The translations under genes were made by a program, and so were the position numbers. The notes beneath the pieces are model-generated. The model had not been told where the DNA came from and searched no databases. It saw only the letters and a list, made by a program, of their open reading frames with translations. From assembly GCA_963995505.1 (NCBI GenBank), contig OZ023197.1:10848475-10912474 (forward strand): a stretch of 64,000 nt of DNA, in the 5' to 3' direction. This document shows positions 1-11,240 of the stretch, one piece after another. This DNA is from Hypericum androsaemum (Eukaryota > Streptophyta > Magnoliopsida > Malpighiales > Hypericaceae). Positions within the stretch are counted from its first letter, which is position 1. The number at the start of each line of letters is the position of its first letter.

Positions 1-2353
1 TCTTAAGAAGATCTCTAACATCCTCCTCGAAATTACTCTCTTTGAGACACCGGGTCAAGTTCAAGGTAGTCAAGAACAACACTGTCATTTGTTGCCACCT
101 CTTGATATCCTTGAATTTCTCCGACATCTCAAATTGAGAATACGATAGTGATTTTCTAGAATCGGCATCACGACCTCAACGTCGCTAGCGCTCCCAACAA
201 GAACCTTAGCGTTCATGTTGTCAAATATAACAATTAATGACTTGGGCTAACACCACGATTAAAAGTCCAACACGATCGAAATTAATTTCCAATTAGATCT
301 AAGCTTAGAACACAATTCTTCTAGGCCCACAAAATGAAGCCCAACATCCATTACAATTTACGTCAATAAATAATCAGTAAATTATGGAAACAACAATTCC
401 TCCAATTGCAACAGAAACAGATTGAAGAAATATAAACCAGCTTAGTTGGTTAACAAAGCATTAACTTGCTTAGAAATCAAATCGTGAGTAAATATAAAAA
501 ACCCCAATGATCGGTGTTGCACGAACAATTGGGTATGACAATAATAAAGAGATACAACCGTTTATTATCCCAATTCAACTTCATGATTTCAACAATTACT
601 GTCGAAATAAATGCCCGGACCCCTCATCGTGATGCCCAATTTATAAACCCAATAAAATTCAATGGGTTCCACCGTAAAACCCATCAGCAAAACCGTTCAT
701 GTCCAAAGTGTACAATTTAAATAAACTCTGAAATAATATATATTTCTCGGAGTAACGCCGGCAGTAAGTAAATACAAACCTCAACAACTGTATTCACTTA
801 TTCAATTGCATGAACGGCAAAACATTTTTCCAATCAGTTACGAATAGTAACCAATTAAAATTTTCCAACGGTTACGACCAACTTAATCATGTAATGGTTT
901 AAAGATATTTTAAATCTTTTCCCAAGCTGATTAGCACACGGAAGCACACAATCTTATCTATCAACTTCTCAGAAAAATGCTTCTGGCGCACATGCTAATT
1001 TATAAGTCAGTCAGCGACGATAATAACGATAACTCGGTTCAAGACATGAACCTTTTTTCCCACTTTCTGTACGATTAGTTTTAAGCTATACTCCTTGACG
1101 GAAAATATAATCATTAAGCATAAAGATCATCTCTATTTGAACTAATAATTTGAGGTTAAGACAAATTTTTTTTCCAACATTTATGTCTTGCGTTTCAAAT
1201 CTTCTTTGTAGTTTAATTCTAGGATTGAACAATAAAGTGGACACCGAAACCTCTAAACGTATTCTTTAATTGTATCCACAAAGAAACAATAGTGATTTAT
1301 TTTTATTATATTCCTTATTCCCATACAGAAATAAAACAAATTGACGCATGCAACTCTAGTAGTACCTCAATGAAAGGAGGATAACAGACTACAAATTATA
1401 CAGGACAGTAAAGAACATTTCTAACAGTGATAATATATATATACTAACAAACTAATATACTAATATTCAAAATTAATAAGAGTTTAAGGTTGTTAAAAAT
1501 ATTAGTAGTTGATTATTTTTATCGTCATGCGATTCTTAGATATAAGTCTAAGAAAATATCATATAACAAATGTAATTGAACATTATTGAATAAATTAAGA
1601 ATACTCACAATAACGGTTTGAGCAAACCGTAGAAATATCACCTCCTCGTAGTTTGTGTTCTGCGGTATTAGTCCTCCTCTTGACAATCACTTTTTCGAAT
1701 TTAATCATGGACGAGGCCATAGCAAGCCATGTGCCCTTAAACTCTTATTACCCGCCTTATAGCTTCAGGCCTCCATGGGTAAGAGAGTTCCCAAGGTACA
1801 ACGTCCAATCACGTGAACAATAGGAAGCACTATTGAACACCTTTCGAACCTTTGGTGGTGTAGAACCCCGACACTATAAAAACGAGAATGCCTATGCTAA
1901 GGGGGAGAGAGGAGAGTAAAACTCTAAGTGAGTTTTTGGTGTGTGTCAAATGGGAGGAGGAGGCCCCATTTTATAGGTACATTTTAAGACCCCATTTAAT
2001 ACCGAAATAATGGCGGTCATCAATTTCCTATTAACCATGGTCAATAAATGAGCGGTTATAATCATTAACGTCTCCTATTAACCACGGTCAATAAATAAGC
2101 GGTTACGGGAGTCATAAATCTCAAATTCATAACGTCGGTAAAACTCATACGACTTTGAAGCCAATTTTTTATTCACATCGAGAATTGATTTTTCGCAAGT
2201 ATCATTTATCGTTGCGAAACTTTCTCAACAGATTTCGTATTGATATCTTGTACACCCGAAACCAATTGATGTGACCCACATTAGCTCAAAGTTCCTAAGA
2301 GACTATATTTAATTAGAATTCACATTCTAATTAACCTCTTTTGTCCAATCCCA
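1..2353 (-). mobile_element. Probable LTR-retroelement remnant, left part outside window
   Basis: No credible protein is encoded here. The segment ends at 2353 in the complement of TGTTGGGATTGG, a typical LTR start, and near 1970 there is a TATA-like stretch on the minus strand, so an antisense LTR is plausible. A short motif with the core ggtcaataaat.agcggtta occurs twice (about 2040 and 2088). I could not find the other LTR or a target-site duplication, so element class and limits are inference. Confidence 0.3.
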
Positions 2354-2390
2354 ACATACACCTATATATTTGGCCAACCTCTTCGATGGA

Positions 2391-2987
2391 TTAAAAATCC
2401 AATTCTCCAACAGTAAGGTTGCCAAGAGACGATGGAATCGTTCCGGTCAGGCTGCTTGCGTCAAGTGCAAGTATCTGCAACTTCACCAAGGAACCTAGCT
2501 GAGGCAGGATCTTCCCAATGAGGCTGTTCCATTCGAATTCCAAAGTCTCGAGGTTGGAGCGAGAGGCCAAGTTGACGGGTATTTCGCCTCCCAACGTGTT
2601 GTTGCCGAGCATGAGATGTCGCAGCCGTGATAACCTGCCCACTTATTGAGGAAGTGCACCGTGGAGGCTATTGTTTCGGAGGTTGAGCTGCCTCAGAAAG
2701 CTCAAGTTTCCGATGTGGGGCGAAATTTGTCCGGACAGTTTCCGCCCTTGTAGGATCAAGGATACCACCCTCTGGTGGCGGTTGTTGCAAGTGACTCCAG
2801 ACCAGTTGCAGTGAGGGACGGAATCATTCCAAGAGCTCAGGATTCCTAGAGGATCATTAGTTACACTTTCTTTGAAATGCAACAGAGCAACTCTATCCGT
2901 CTCATTTCCGAGGGAGCTCAAGAAGGAACTAATAAGAACTACTTGTAGTAGTTGAGATGGGAATAAGCTTAGAGTAGACAACTTCAT
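2391..2987 (-). pseudogene. Truncated LRR receptor-like kinase, 5' fragment only
   Basis: This is the first part of an LRR receptor kinase very close to the intact gene at 32651-36125. It holds the signal peptide (starting MKLSTLSLF), the N-terminal LRR cap with CNWSGVTC, and the first four or so LRRs. An in-frame TAA near 2645 replaces a glutamate/glutamine position of the paralog after GALPQ. Similarity stops near 2410 inside an LRR, where unrelated DNA begins, so the remaining LRRs, membrane segment and kinase are absent. The first ATG used by the other copies is lost; the internal ATG at 2985-2987 remains. Upstream sequence to about 3240 also matches the flank of the 32651-36125 gene, so this is one end of a segmental duplication. 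It cannot encode a receptor. Confidence 0.85.
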
Positions 2988-3725
2988 TGGAATCAGAAGT
3001 GAGTTTGGTAGATAAATGGAACCGAAGACAGCTATAAATATTCACACGCTTCTTGGAATTAGTTTCCAGTGAAAAAAAAACAAGACTTTTGATTGTTGTA
3101 GAACAACTTGATTGTGGGACAGGTTGAAGAAAATGAATCACATGTCGATTATAGGAGAGTTGAATAATGTTCTGGCTAGCATTTGGATATGAAAACATAG
3201 GGTGTGTTTGGTATTTATTACCGACATGTTTAGAGAAATAGGACATGAACGAACTGAATAATCTATATGTAGTTTGGTAATATTAGTACCAAAATAGAAA
3301 AAATATTATAAAAAAGAAATAAGAAAACACAATAATTGATTAAGGTCAATATAGTAATAATGTGTCCTAGGACAAAAATCTCCGGCCCCATAAAAATTGT
3401 AGGACAGGATTTTGGGGTAGCAAATTTTCGTTTTGTTCAACCCTTTTTCACCCAACATAATTTAGGATGGAAAATATATTCGATTCACATCAGAAAGCAG
3501 CCGCAAAGATCAAACATAAGAGGTGCAGGAAAATTGCGATGTCACCTACATAATCCCAGAATGGAGCCTCCGCGATTTGCATGAGGCGACGAAGACGACT
3601 TCTTCTTTATTGGAAACAGACAAATGATAAGTATGTCGGCAACGTTACCGTTCGGCTTTCTTTGAGATCTTTTTTTTTCTTTCTAAAAAGAGTGACCAAA
3701 TGATTAAATATTTATCACCGGGCGT

Positions 3726-3954
3726 AAGGGGCAGAGCCAGAAAATTTGGAGAGTGAGGGTAATATAATTTTTTTCAAGAAATGCCTAAATTTTGTTAAGA
3801 TTTGGTTTCAATTTTTAGGGTGATTAATCTTTTAGTGGGGTCAATTTCTAATTTTAGTGAGGATATACATTAAAAAATATTCCTAGTTATCAAACAAACA
3901 AAAAATTAAGTAGGGGTAATTACCCCCACTATTTATAATGTCTCTCCGCCCCTG
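3726..3954. mobile_element. hAT-type MITE, 229 bp
   Basis: The ends are inverted (AAGGGGCAGAG on the left, the complement of CAGGGGCGGAG on the right) and are flanked by an 8-bp duplication, ccgggcgt/ccgggcat, with one mismatch. The related segment near 37793 reads straight across without the insert, which gives an empty site. The interior has no coding capacity. An element of the same end type sits at 39272-39510. Confidence 0.8.
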
Positions 3955-4578
3955 CCGGGCATGCAAGTTTTGACCAACTTGCACAACACTTCAGCAACAG
4001 AGGTCTCTTGGGTTACAATTTAAACAATTTTTGGAAAAAAAATATCCTGTGTAATTTAAAATTGAAAAACAAATCAAGCTAGATTAAAATTAAAAAGATT
4101 TACATATTCTTTTCCAGCCATACACAATTTAAAATGGCCAAAAGACCATTAAGTTTACCAAAAAATTACTACTTTATCATCCATCTCTTCCGAGGCCATG
4201 GAAATTATTTACCATATACATCCCTTGCCCAATCTAAAAAAAACAGATGAATGTCTTGTATTTATGAATTACTTAAATTATATATATATATATAATTAAA
4301 ATTTTATGTTTAAAATTATAAAAAAGTATATAGTTTAGACCCTACAGATTTTATAGACCCGCGGATCCTGAGAATAGGGATATGAATCAAATAATAAAAT
4401 TTTCAAGGATATGATATAAGTCCAACTCTCCAAATTAGGATGTGGATAGAGTCTTACCTATATACCCTACTCGACCATATTCATCGTCATCCTTATACAC
4501 CAGGGATCTGAGCATAATTTTTCATAAGTTTTTTTTCTTAATTTGCTTATTGAAAAATAATTTTGATAAATTACTATA

Positions 4579-5028
4579 GGAATAATTACCCTAAGATTCC
4601 TGGTATTTGAGCAAACTCTTCTTTTAGTCCTTACTGTTTTCAAAAGCCTTTCTCGGTCATTCTAGTTTGAAATAATAGTCTTTTTAGTCCCTGTCGGGTC
4701 TACCGATGACATCAGCGATTAACATAATTTTAAAATAATACTTATACCCTTCCATTAAAAAAATTAAAAAAATCTGATCATCTCCTTCCTCGGTTCCTTT
4801 TTCCTCCTGTAACCAATTCAACAAGATTCCTCCCGTAATCAATTTCTGGGTTTAATTTTTTAGCACCTCTTGTCTTGATTCGACAGCAACCAAACAACCA
4901 ATCTAGATCAGCCAGAGATCAAAAATGGCTATTATTTTAAACTAGAAGGACCGAGAAAGACTTTTGAAAATAGTAAAGACTAAAAGAGGAGTTTGCTCAA
5001 ATACCAGTGACCTTAGTATAATTATTCT
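4579..5028. mobile_element. MULE-like non-autonomous element, 450 bp
   Basis: About 100 bp at each end form an inverted repeat (left GGAATAATTACCCTAAG, right complement AGAATAATTATACTAAG). The element is flanked by a perfect 9-bp duplication, attactata (4570-4578 and 5029-5037), the Mutator-superfamily length. The sister segment at about 38445 holds a single uninterrupted attactata, so the empty site is visible. The 240-bp interior is AT-rich and shows no recognisable captured gene. Confidence 0.85.
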
Positions 5029-5586
5029 ATTACTATAATATAGTAACATCAGATATATGCATATTCCACGTCGCCAATTCAAAGGTCCGGATATCATGAT
5101 GTTATAAAAAACAATATGGAGAATGCAGATTGTATATATGTACATATATATATATATATATACAAACATAAAAATACGTTATTAAGTTGACAATTTAAAA
5201 GAATCATTTAAAAATAGTTGTATTTACTGACTAAGCTGTGGAATCATCACTTGGAAAGCAGGTATAACTATTTTCTTTCGGACAACTAGCTAATATATGC
5301 GTAGGCAATTCAAGAAAATAAATATTTGACTAATTAGTGAAATAACAAAATGTAGTAAGAAAGATAATTCGTATAAAAATATTAATATATTAATATAGTA
5401 CTTATATGAAACCAAAAACCTATAATATGGTCGTGGTGAAGTCTTTGAATGGTTTTTGTTAGAGTTGTTCTCTTCTTAACAAACTGACTTGCCTTCTCTA
5501 CGGAAGACAAAACAAGGAGGAAAAGAGAAGGAGATGACCGTTGCACAGTTGATGCGCTTTAGTTAAAATAAGCCCAAGCAGAGAAG

Positions 5587-6207
5587 TGTTGGGAATTTGA
5601 CTCGTGCAGCGGAAGCGGTAAATAAAATTTATCCCGGTAATTAATAATTACCACGGTCAAAAGTAGATGGGGAAGAAAAACACCACCAAGAGGGAACACC
5701 AAGATTTACGTGGAAAACCCTCTAAATACCAGAGGAAAAAACCACGGGACCAGCTCCGAAAAATATCCACTAGTAAATAGAGAAATTACAGTGGTAAAAA
5801 TATCCTCACTGTCCGATACCCCGAGTTATCCCACTCTCGTGTTTCACTCGTATTTTACAGTAGAGAATTTTCACTCACTCTATTTTACCTCAAGCTCTCT
5901 CTCTCTCTCTAGAACTTGGAAACTATCTATTTCTCTCTAAACTCTCTACTTGGAGTTTTTCTTCATTTTGTGGATGTATTTCCATGGAAGATCATCTCCC
6001 CTTTTATAGAGGAGGAGGAAAGTTCATATGGAACAAATGTTCCATAAAATCCTCCATGTTTTCTTCCTTAATTTGTGAGCATCTTCATCATCATGTCCAT
6101 CTTTTCTTTTCCTTAATTTGTGGGCATCTACATCATCATGTCCATCTTTTTCTTTTCCTTAATTTGTAGGCATCTCTTTTCCTTAATTTGTGGGCATGAT
6201 CCCATCA
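5587..6207 (-). repeat. 3' LTR of Copia element
   Basis: 621 bp, with TG...CA ends. It is longer than the partner mainly because it carries one more copy of a roughly 43-bp tandem unit containing cttaatttgtgggcatc near 6070-6190. A TATA-like cttttataga lies near 6000, on the plus strand of this minus-strand element. Confidence 0.95.
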
Positions 6208-6221
6208 ATTCTCCCCCTCAT
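6208..6221 (-). other. Polypurine tract of Copia element
   Basis: On the minus strand the bases next to the 3' LTR read TGAGGGGGAGAAT, a purine run in the position expected for plus-strand DNA priming. Confidence 0.8.
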
Positions 6222-6253
6222 GCCCACTTGAGGGAGAAACTTTCTGGTTGAGC

Positions 6254-8277
6254 TTAATGATGAACCCCCGTGCCAGATGACCTGGCACAGAATTGGAGTT
6301 TCTCACGAGGCACTGCCTTTGTTAACATATCAGCAGGATTCTTGTCCGTATGAATCTTTTGTAACTTCATCTCCTGCTCTTCAATGGCCATTCGGAGCCA
6401 ATGGTACCGAATATCGATGTGCTTCGTGCGACCATGATAGGTGGCATTCTTGCTCAGGTCTAGAGCACTTTGACTATCACTGTAAACCACATACTCATCT
6501 TGATCCAAACCCAGCTCTTGAAGGAACCTCTTCAACCAAAGCAACTCTTTTCCTGCCTCGGTCATTGCAATATACTCTGCCTCAGTTGTAGATAAGGCAA
6601 CACATTTCTGCAGTTTGGACTACCATGACACAGCTCCCCCTGCAAAAGTAAACAGATATCCAGAAGTTAATTTTCTAGAGTCAATATCTCCCGCCATATC
6701 TGCATCTGAAAAACCCTCCAAGATTGGTTCTGAGCCTCCAAAGCACAAAGACATTTTTGAACTGCCTCGTAAGTATTTTAGGATCTATTTTACAGCCTCC
6801 CAATGTTGCCTCCCCGGGTTAGAGAGAAACCTGCTCACCACACCAACTGCGTGAGCAATATCTGGACGTGTGCACACCATGACGTACATCAAACTCCCAA
6901 CTGCTGAGGAGTATGGAACCTTTGCCATGTCTTCCTTCTCCTCCTTTGTTGTAGGACATGCTTTCTTGCTGAGTTTAAACTGGCCAGCAAGAGGTGTACT
7001 GACTGGATTCACATTTTTTGAATTGAATCTCTCTAGTATCTTCTCAATATATCTTTCCTGGGATAACCACAGCTTCCTAGCTTGTCGATCACGAATAATC
7101 TGCATGCCCAGAATTTGCCTTGCTGCACCAAGATCCTTCATGTCAAAGGACTTTGATAAATCTTCTTTCAACTTCTTTATCATCTCAGCATCCTGTCCAA
7201 CGATCAGCATATCATCCACATACAATAAAAGAATTATGAATTTACCATCATGAAATCTACGGATGTAAACGCAATGGTCTGCGTTTGTCCTGGTGTAGCC
7301 ATGACTCATCATGAATGAGTCAAACTTCTTGTACCACTGTCTAGGAGCTTGCTTCAAGCCGTACAAGCTCTTTCTTAACCTGCACACCAGATCTTCCTTC
7401 CCTTTCTCCTGAAAACCTTCAGGTTGCTGCATGTAGATTTCCTCCTCCAAATCGCCATGGAGGAAAGCAGTCTTGACATCCATTTGCTCTAACTTTAGAT
7501 TCAAACTGGCAGTTAGTCCGAGTACTACTCGAACGGAGGATATCTTTACGAATGGTGAAAATATTTTATCAAAGTCAATGCCTTTCTTCTGGCTGAAACC
7601 TTTCACCACTAGCCGAGCCTTGTATTTAACAAGATTATCACCATCTCGTTTCAGCTTGTATACCCATTTGTTCACCAAGGCCTTCCTTCCTTGGGGTAAT
7701 TCCACAAGCTCATAAGTACTGTTCTTTCTCAAAGAACTCAATTCCTCAAGCATAGCCTCCATCCATCGAGCTTTGTCCTCATGCTCCAGGACTTTTTCAA
7801 AGCTCTCCGGCTCCCCCTCGCTAGTGACAAGGACATACTCAGAACTGGAGTATCTGGTTGACAACATCCTCTGTCTTGTTGACCTTCTGAGTTGCTCATC
7901 CTCCTGAGATTCCGAGGTTACTTCGCCGACCTCAGGGATTTGCTCCCCCTGATTAGAATTCTCTTCTGATTCAGCACCCACCCGAAAAGATTGATCTGCA
8001 TCTTCTCCACCAGTTGTCATTGGAGAAGATTCCGGTGCCAAATCAATTCCACCACCAGCCTCTATCCTTGCCTCTGTTATTACTGGGGTTGAACATGTCT
8101 CATTTTCATGAAACACTACATCTCTGCTTCTGATGACTTTCTTTGTCTCTAGATCCCATAGTCTGTAGCCAAAGTTTTCTTCTCCATAGCCAAGAAATAT
8201 GCAGGGAACTGCTTTGTCATCTAGCTTTTATCTCCGTTCCTTTGGTATATGTACAAAAGCTTTGCATCCAAACACCT
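6254..8277 (-). pseudogene. Copia pol, reverse transcriptase and RNase H part, broken
   Basis: Reading on the minus strand, 6785-8116 encodes the linker after integrase and the reverse transcriptase, with the Copia hallmarks VDVKTAFLHGDL-type block (here MDVKTAFLHGDL), KSLYGLKQAPRQWY and the catalytic YVDDM. RNase H follows, ending in LSTTEAEY and the DMLTKAVPR block at 6254-6565. Three stops interrupt the frame: TAA at 8228-8230, TAG at 6785-6787 (a conserved tryptophan position) and TAG at 6620-6622. All domains are otherwise recognisable, so decay is recent, in keeping with the similar LTRs. The protein would have copied element RNA into DNA inside virus-like particles. Confidence 0.9.
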
Positions 8278-9513
8278 TCAAATGTGAGTAAGAAACACTT
8301 CTACCGGTCCACACTCTCTCTGGGTGTCATAGTTTAGCGGAACTGATGGAGACCGATTGATTAGGTAGCAGGCAGCACGGACTGCTTCCCCCCAGAACGG
8401 CTTAGGCAAGTTAGCCGTTTTGAGCATGCATCTCACTTTCTCCACAATGGTTCTGTTGATTCTCTCTGCAACACCGTTGTGCTGTGGGGTGCCTGGAACT
8501 GTCTTCTCATGTTTGATGCCATAGTTTGCACAATACTGCTCAAACTCTTTTGACGTGTACTCCCCGCCATTGTCTGACCGGATACACTTCAAGGACGCAC
8601 CTTTCTCTCTTTCCACCATAGCATGAAACTTCTTGAAGTGATCAAACACCTGGCCTTTGTTTTTAAAAAAATACACCCACAACTTCCGTGATGCATCATC
8701 AATGAAAGTGAGAAAATATTTGCTACCACCTAATGACTCCACTTCAATGGGACCACACACATCAGAATGCACAAGTTCTAAAAAACTTTCCTTCCTTTTA
8801 GCAGTCTTGCCAAAAGGAACTCTATGATGCTTGCCAAAGATACAATAATCACAAGGTTGTAGTTTTGTACCTATGGCGATTGGAACAACAGACCATAGTG
8901 CTTTCATTCCCTTCTCGCTCAAGTATCCAAGCCGTTTGTGCCACAGATTTGGTGAGGTAGAGTCTTCTACTGCGTTCACCTCATCTCCAAGCAGCTTCAC
9001 TTGAGTCTTGTAAAGTGTACCAGATATCTTTCCTCTAGCTGTAACTAGATCTCCTGCAGTCAGCTTCCACAATCCATTGCCAAAATGGCTATGGAAATCA
9101 GTCACATCCAGGGCATGTATAGATATCAGGTTCAGACGCAGATCAGGAATATGTCTGACGTCTTTTAATGTTAACTTATGGCCAACATCTGTCTTGACCA
9201 AAACATCACCAACTCCCACAATATTAGCAAAACTGCTATTTCCCAATCTAACCTTGCCAAAGTCTCCTGCTCTGTACAAGGTGAACATCTCCTTGTGGGG
9301 AGTTGCATGGTATGATGCAGTAGAATCAATGACCCATTCAGTGTACGGATCACTGACCTCACAAATATCTTCTTCACAAGAAAATAGTGCCACCTCCTCT
9401 AGTGTAGATGTGGTAGCTCTTTGGTCATTCTCATTCTTCTGCTCGCCTCCCTGCTTCTTCTTGAACAGTCTACAATTTCTTTTAAAGTGCCTTCTTTGCC
9501 ACAATAGTAACAC
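8278..9513 (-). pseudogene. Copia pol, zinc knuckle, protease and integrase part, frameshifted
   Basis: The frame starts in the second half of the gag CCHC knuckle (HFKRNC) and runs through protease (WVIDSTASYHATP, the Copia aspartate motif) and integrase. The integrase zinc finger keeps its HKRL and CDYC parts but has GYLS where GHLS is common. The core shows HSDVCGP, FIDDASR, SDNGGEY and HNGVAERINRT, which carry the D, D and E positions. A single-base loss near 8321 throws the frame into a stop at 8278, and another near 9490 separates it from gag. Confidence 0.9.
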
Positions 9514-10172
9514 TTCAGTCCTTCTCTCGACTGGGATCTTCCTTCAAACTTGCCTTTCCAATGATTCTCTGTGACCATGGCCTCATTGCTAGAGCTCATC
9601 ATGCCATTCTCTATTCTCCGAGTTTCTTCATTCAGGATACTATCCTTGACCATAGACAATGTCAAACTTGGAGTTGAGTTTTTCAGAGAAACTTTGAGTG
9701 TTTCCCAACTATCCGGCAAGGAATTCAGCAACATCAAAGCCAGCAACTCATCGTCTAGCGGAACCTTTGCTGCTACTAGACGATTTGCAAACTCCTGGAA
9801 CGTACTCAAATGCTCAGATGCATTTTGTCCATCACGGTATGTGGCTGTGATAAGCCGTTTGAGCAGAAAAGCCTTGTCAATGGCATTTTTCCGCTCAAAC
9901 AGATTATCCAGCTTCTCCCAGAGCTTGAATGCATCCGTCTCGTCAGCCACGTGGTGAATAAGACTGGGGTCAATCGACTGTCGAATTAACCCACAGGCTT
10001 TGCGATTCATCTTATTCCAGAGAGCATCTGCTATTGCATCGTCTTTTATACCTTTTAACTCAATAGGATCAAAAAGATCCTTGCAGTATAAAACATCCGT
10101 CATCAGAGTCTTCCAGACGGCATAATTTGACGAAGTCAACTTGATGGCTTTTTCGACAGGCTTGTCCTCCAT
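9480..10172 (-). pseudogene. Copia gag, frameshifted in the zinc knuckle
   Basis: The ATG at 10170-10172 follows the primer-binding site closely. The protein has the UBN2/retrotransposon gag fold signature (LTSSNYAVWKTLM near the start; LLKRLITATYRDG and LNSLPDSWETL in the middle) and then a CCHC knuckle, CYYCGKEG, which is cut by a one-base deletion near 9489-9491. After that point the gag frame reads meaningless sequence to 9399. Gag would build the particle that packages element RNA. Because the knuckle is in the shifted part, the frame cannot run into pol as expected for a single Copia polyprotein. Confidence 0.9.
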
Positions 10173-10207
10173 CTTCAACACCCAAAGATCTCAGCTACAA
10201 AGCCAAG

Positions 10208-10219
10208 GCTCTGATACCA
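10208..10219 (-). other. Primer-binding site for initiator tRNA-Met
   Basis: The minus strand reads TGGTATCAGAGC two bases inside the 5' LTR boundary (LTR begins 10222). This is the standard plant Copia priming sequence, complementary to the 3' end of initiator tRNA-Met. Confidence 0.95.
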
Positions 10220-10221
10220 CT

Positions 10222-10796
10222 TGTTGGGAATTTGACTCGTGCAGCGGAAGCGGTAAATAAAATTTACCCCGGTAATTAATAATTACCACGGTCAAAAGTA
10301 GATGGGGAAGAAAAACACCACCAAAAGGGAACACCAAGATTTACGTGGAAAACCCTCTAAATACCAGAGGAAAAAACCACGGGACCAGCTCCGAAAAATA
10401 TCCACTAGTAAATAGAGAAATTACAGTGGTAAAAATATCCTCACTGCCCGATACCCCGAGTTATCCCACTCTCGTGTTTCACTCGTATTTTACAGTAGAG
10501 AATTTTCACTCACTCTATTTTACCTCAAGCTCTCTCTCTCTCTCTCTAGAACTTGGAAACTATCTATTTCTCTCTAAACTCTCTACTTGGAGTTTTTCTT
10601 CATTTTGTGGATGTATTTCCATGGAAGATCATCTCCCCTTTTATAGAGGAGGAAAGTTCATATGGAACAAATGTTCCATAAAATCCTCCATGTTTTCTTC
10701 CTTAATTTGTGGGCATCTTCATCATCATGTTCATCTTTTTCTTTTCCTTAATTTGTAGGCATCTCTTTTCCTTAATTTGTGGGCATGATCCCATCA
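10222..10796 (-). repeat. 5' LTR of Copia element
   Basis: 575 bp with TG...CA ends, matching 5587-6207 along its whole length apart from a shorter tandem unit, a small microsatellite change and a few substitutions. As the upstream LTR it holds the promoter for the minus-strand transcript. The frame seen on its plus strand is duplicated exactly in the other LTR and is not a gene. Confidence 0.95.
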
Positions 10797-11240
10797 AGAA
10801 GTCCACGAAGAAAGGAAAAGACACACGACAGACCAAAATGGAGATTAAAAGAAAAGCAGTGATTGAAACGAAATTGGACGACTTTGAGAGAAATGGATCA
10901 TGCGTCCAGTGCATAATTTAGTAACATAAATGTACCAAAAGAAAACATTCAAGACTGTAAAAGCGAATATTTTAAGGCTTCTAGTGATGACGCATGTAGC
11001 AAGCAGGTGGAGATATTTCAACAATTGCCAACTTTTTTAGGAGTGGCATGTGGCCGTATTTTTTGGTCTATTCAGGTTAGTATTTTGATATTTGAATATC
11101 TTTACATTTTGTTTTATTCACAACCTTCCATTTCACCATCTGTCAGCCACAGAGAGTGACAGAGTCACTGTTTCTCTCTGTTTTCCTCTCTTTCTCGCTC
11201 GTCACATTAACGAGCCTTACCTGACCCATCAACAATGGCT

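Larger units (their letters stand above)
3246..5581. repeat. Segmental duplication, copy A (partner at 36.3-39.1 kb)
   Basis: Non-coding sequence here is collinear with about 37270-38945, for example the stretch around 3960-4220 with 37795-38110 and that around 5040-5480 with 38450-38850. Copy A continues after the Copia insertion at 10802 to about 11000. Differences between the copies are mainly insertions: a hAT MITE (3726-3954) and a MULE-like element (4579-5028), both present only here. No gene is recognised in the stretch. Confidence 0.8.
5587..10796 (-). mobile_element. Ty1/Copia LTR retrotransposon, nearly full length
   Basis: Two direct LTRs (5587-6207 and 10222-10796) begin TGTTGGGAAT and end CCATCA, and the element is flanked by a perfect 5-bp duplication agaag (5582-5586, 10797-10801). 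Transcription runs on the minus strand: 5' LTR on the right, then primer-binding site, gag, protease, integrase, reverse transcriptase and RNase H, in Copia order. The LTRs differ by only about five substitutions by eye plus length changes in repeats, so the insertion looks recent. The sister segment at about 38945 reads agaagtccacg without interruption, an empty site. The polyprotein is broken in several places, so this copy is not autonomous. Confidence 0.95.

Noticed and set aside
5710..6169. Open frames in the Copia LTRs (also 10345-10758)
   Set aside because: They are duplicated in both LTRs and are antisense to the element; part of the LTR, not a gene.
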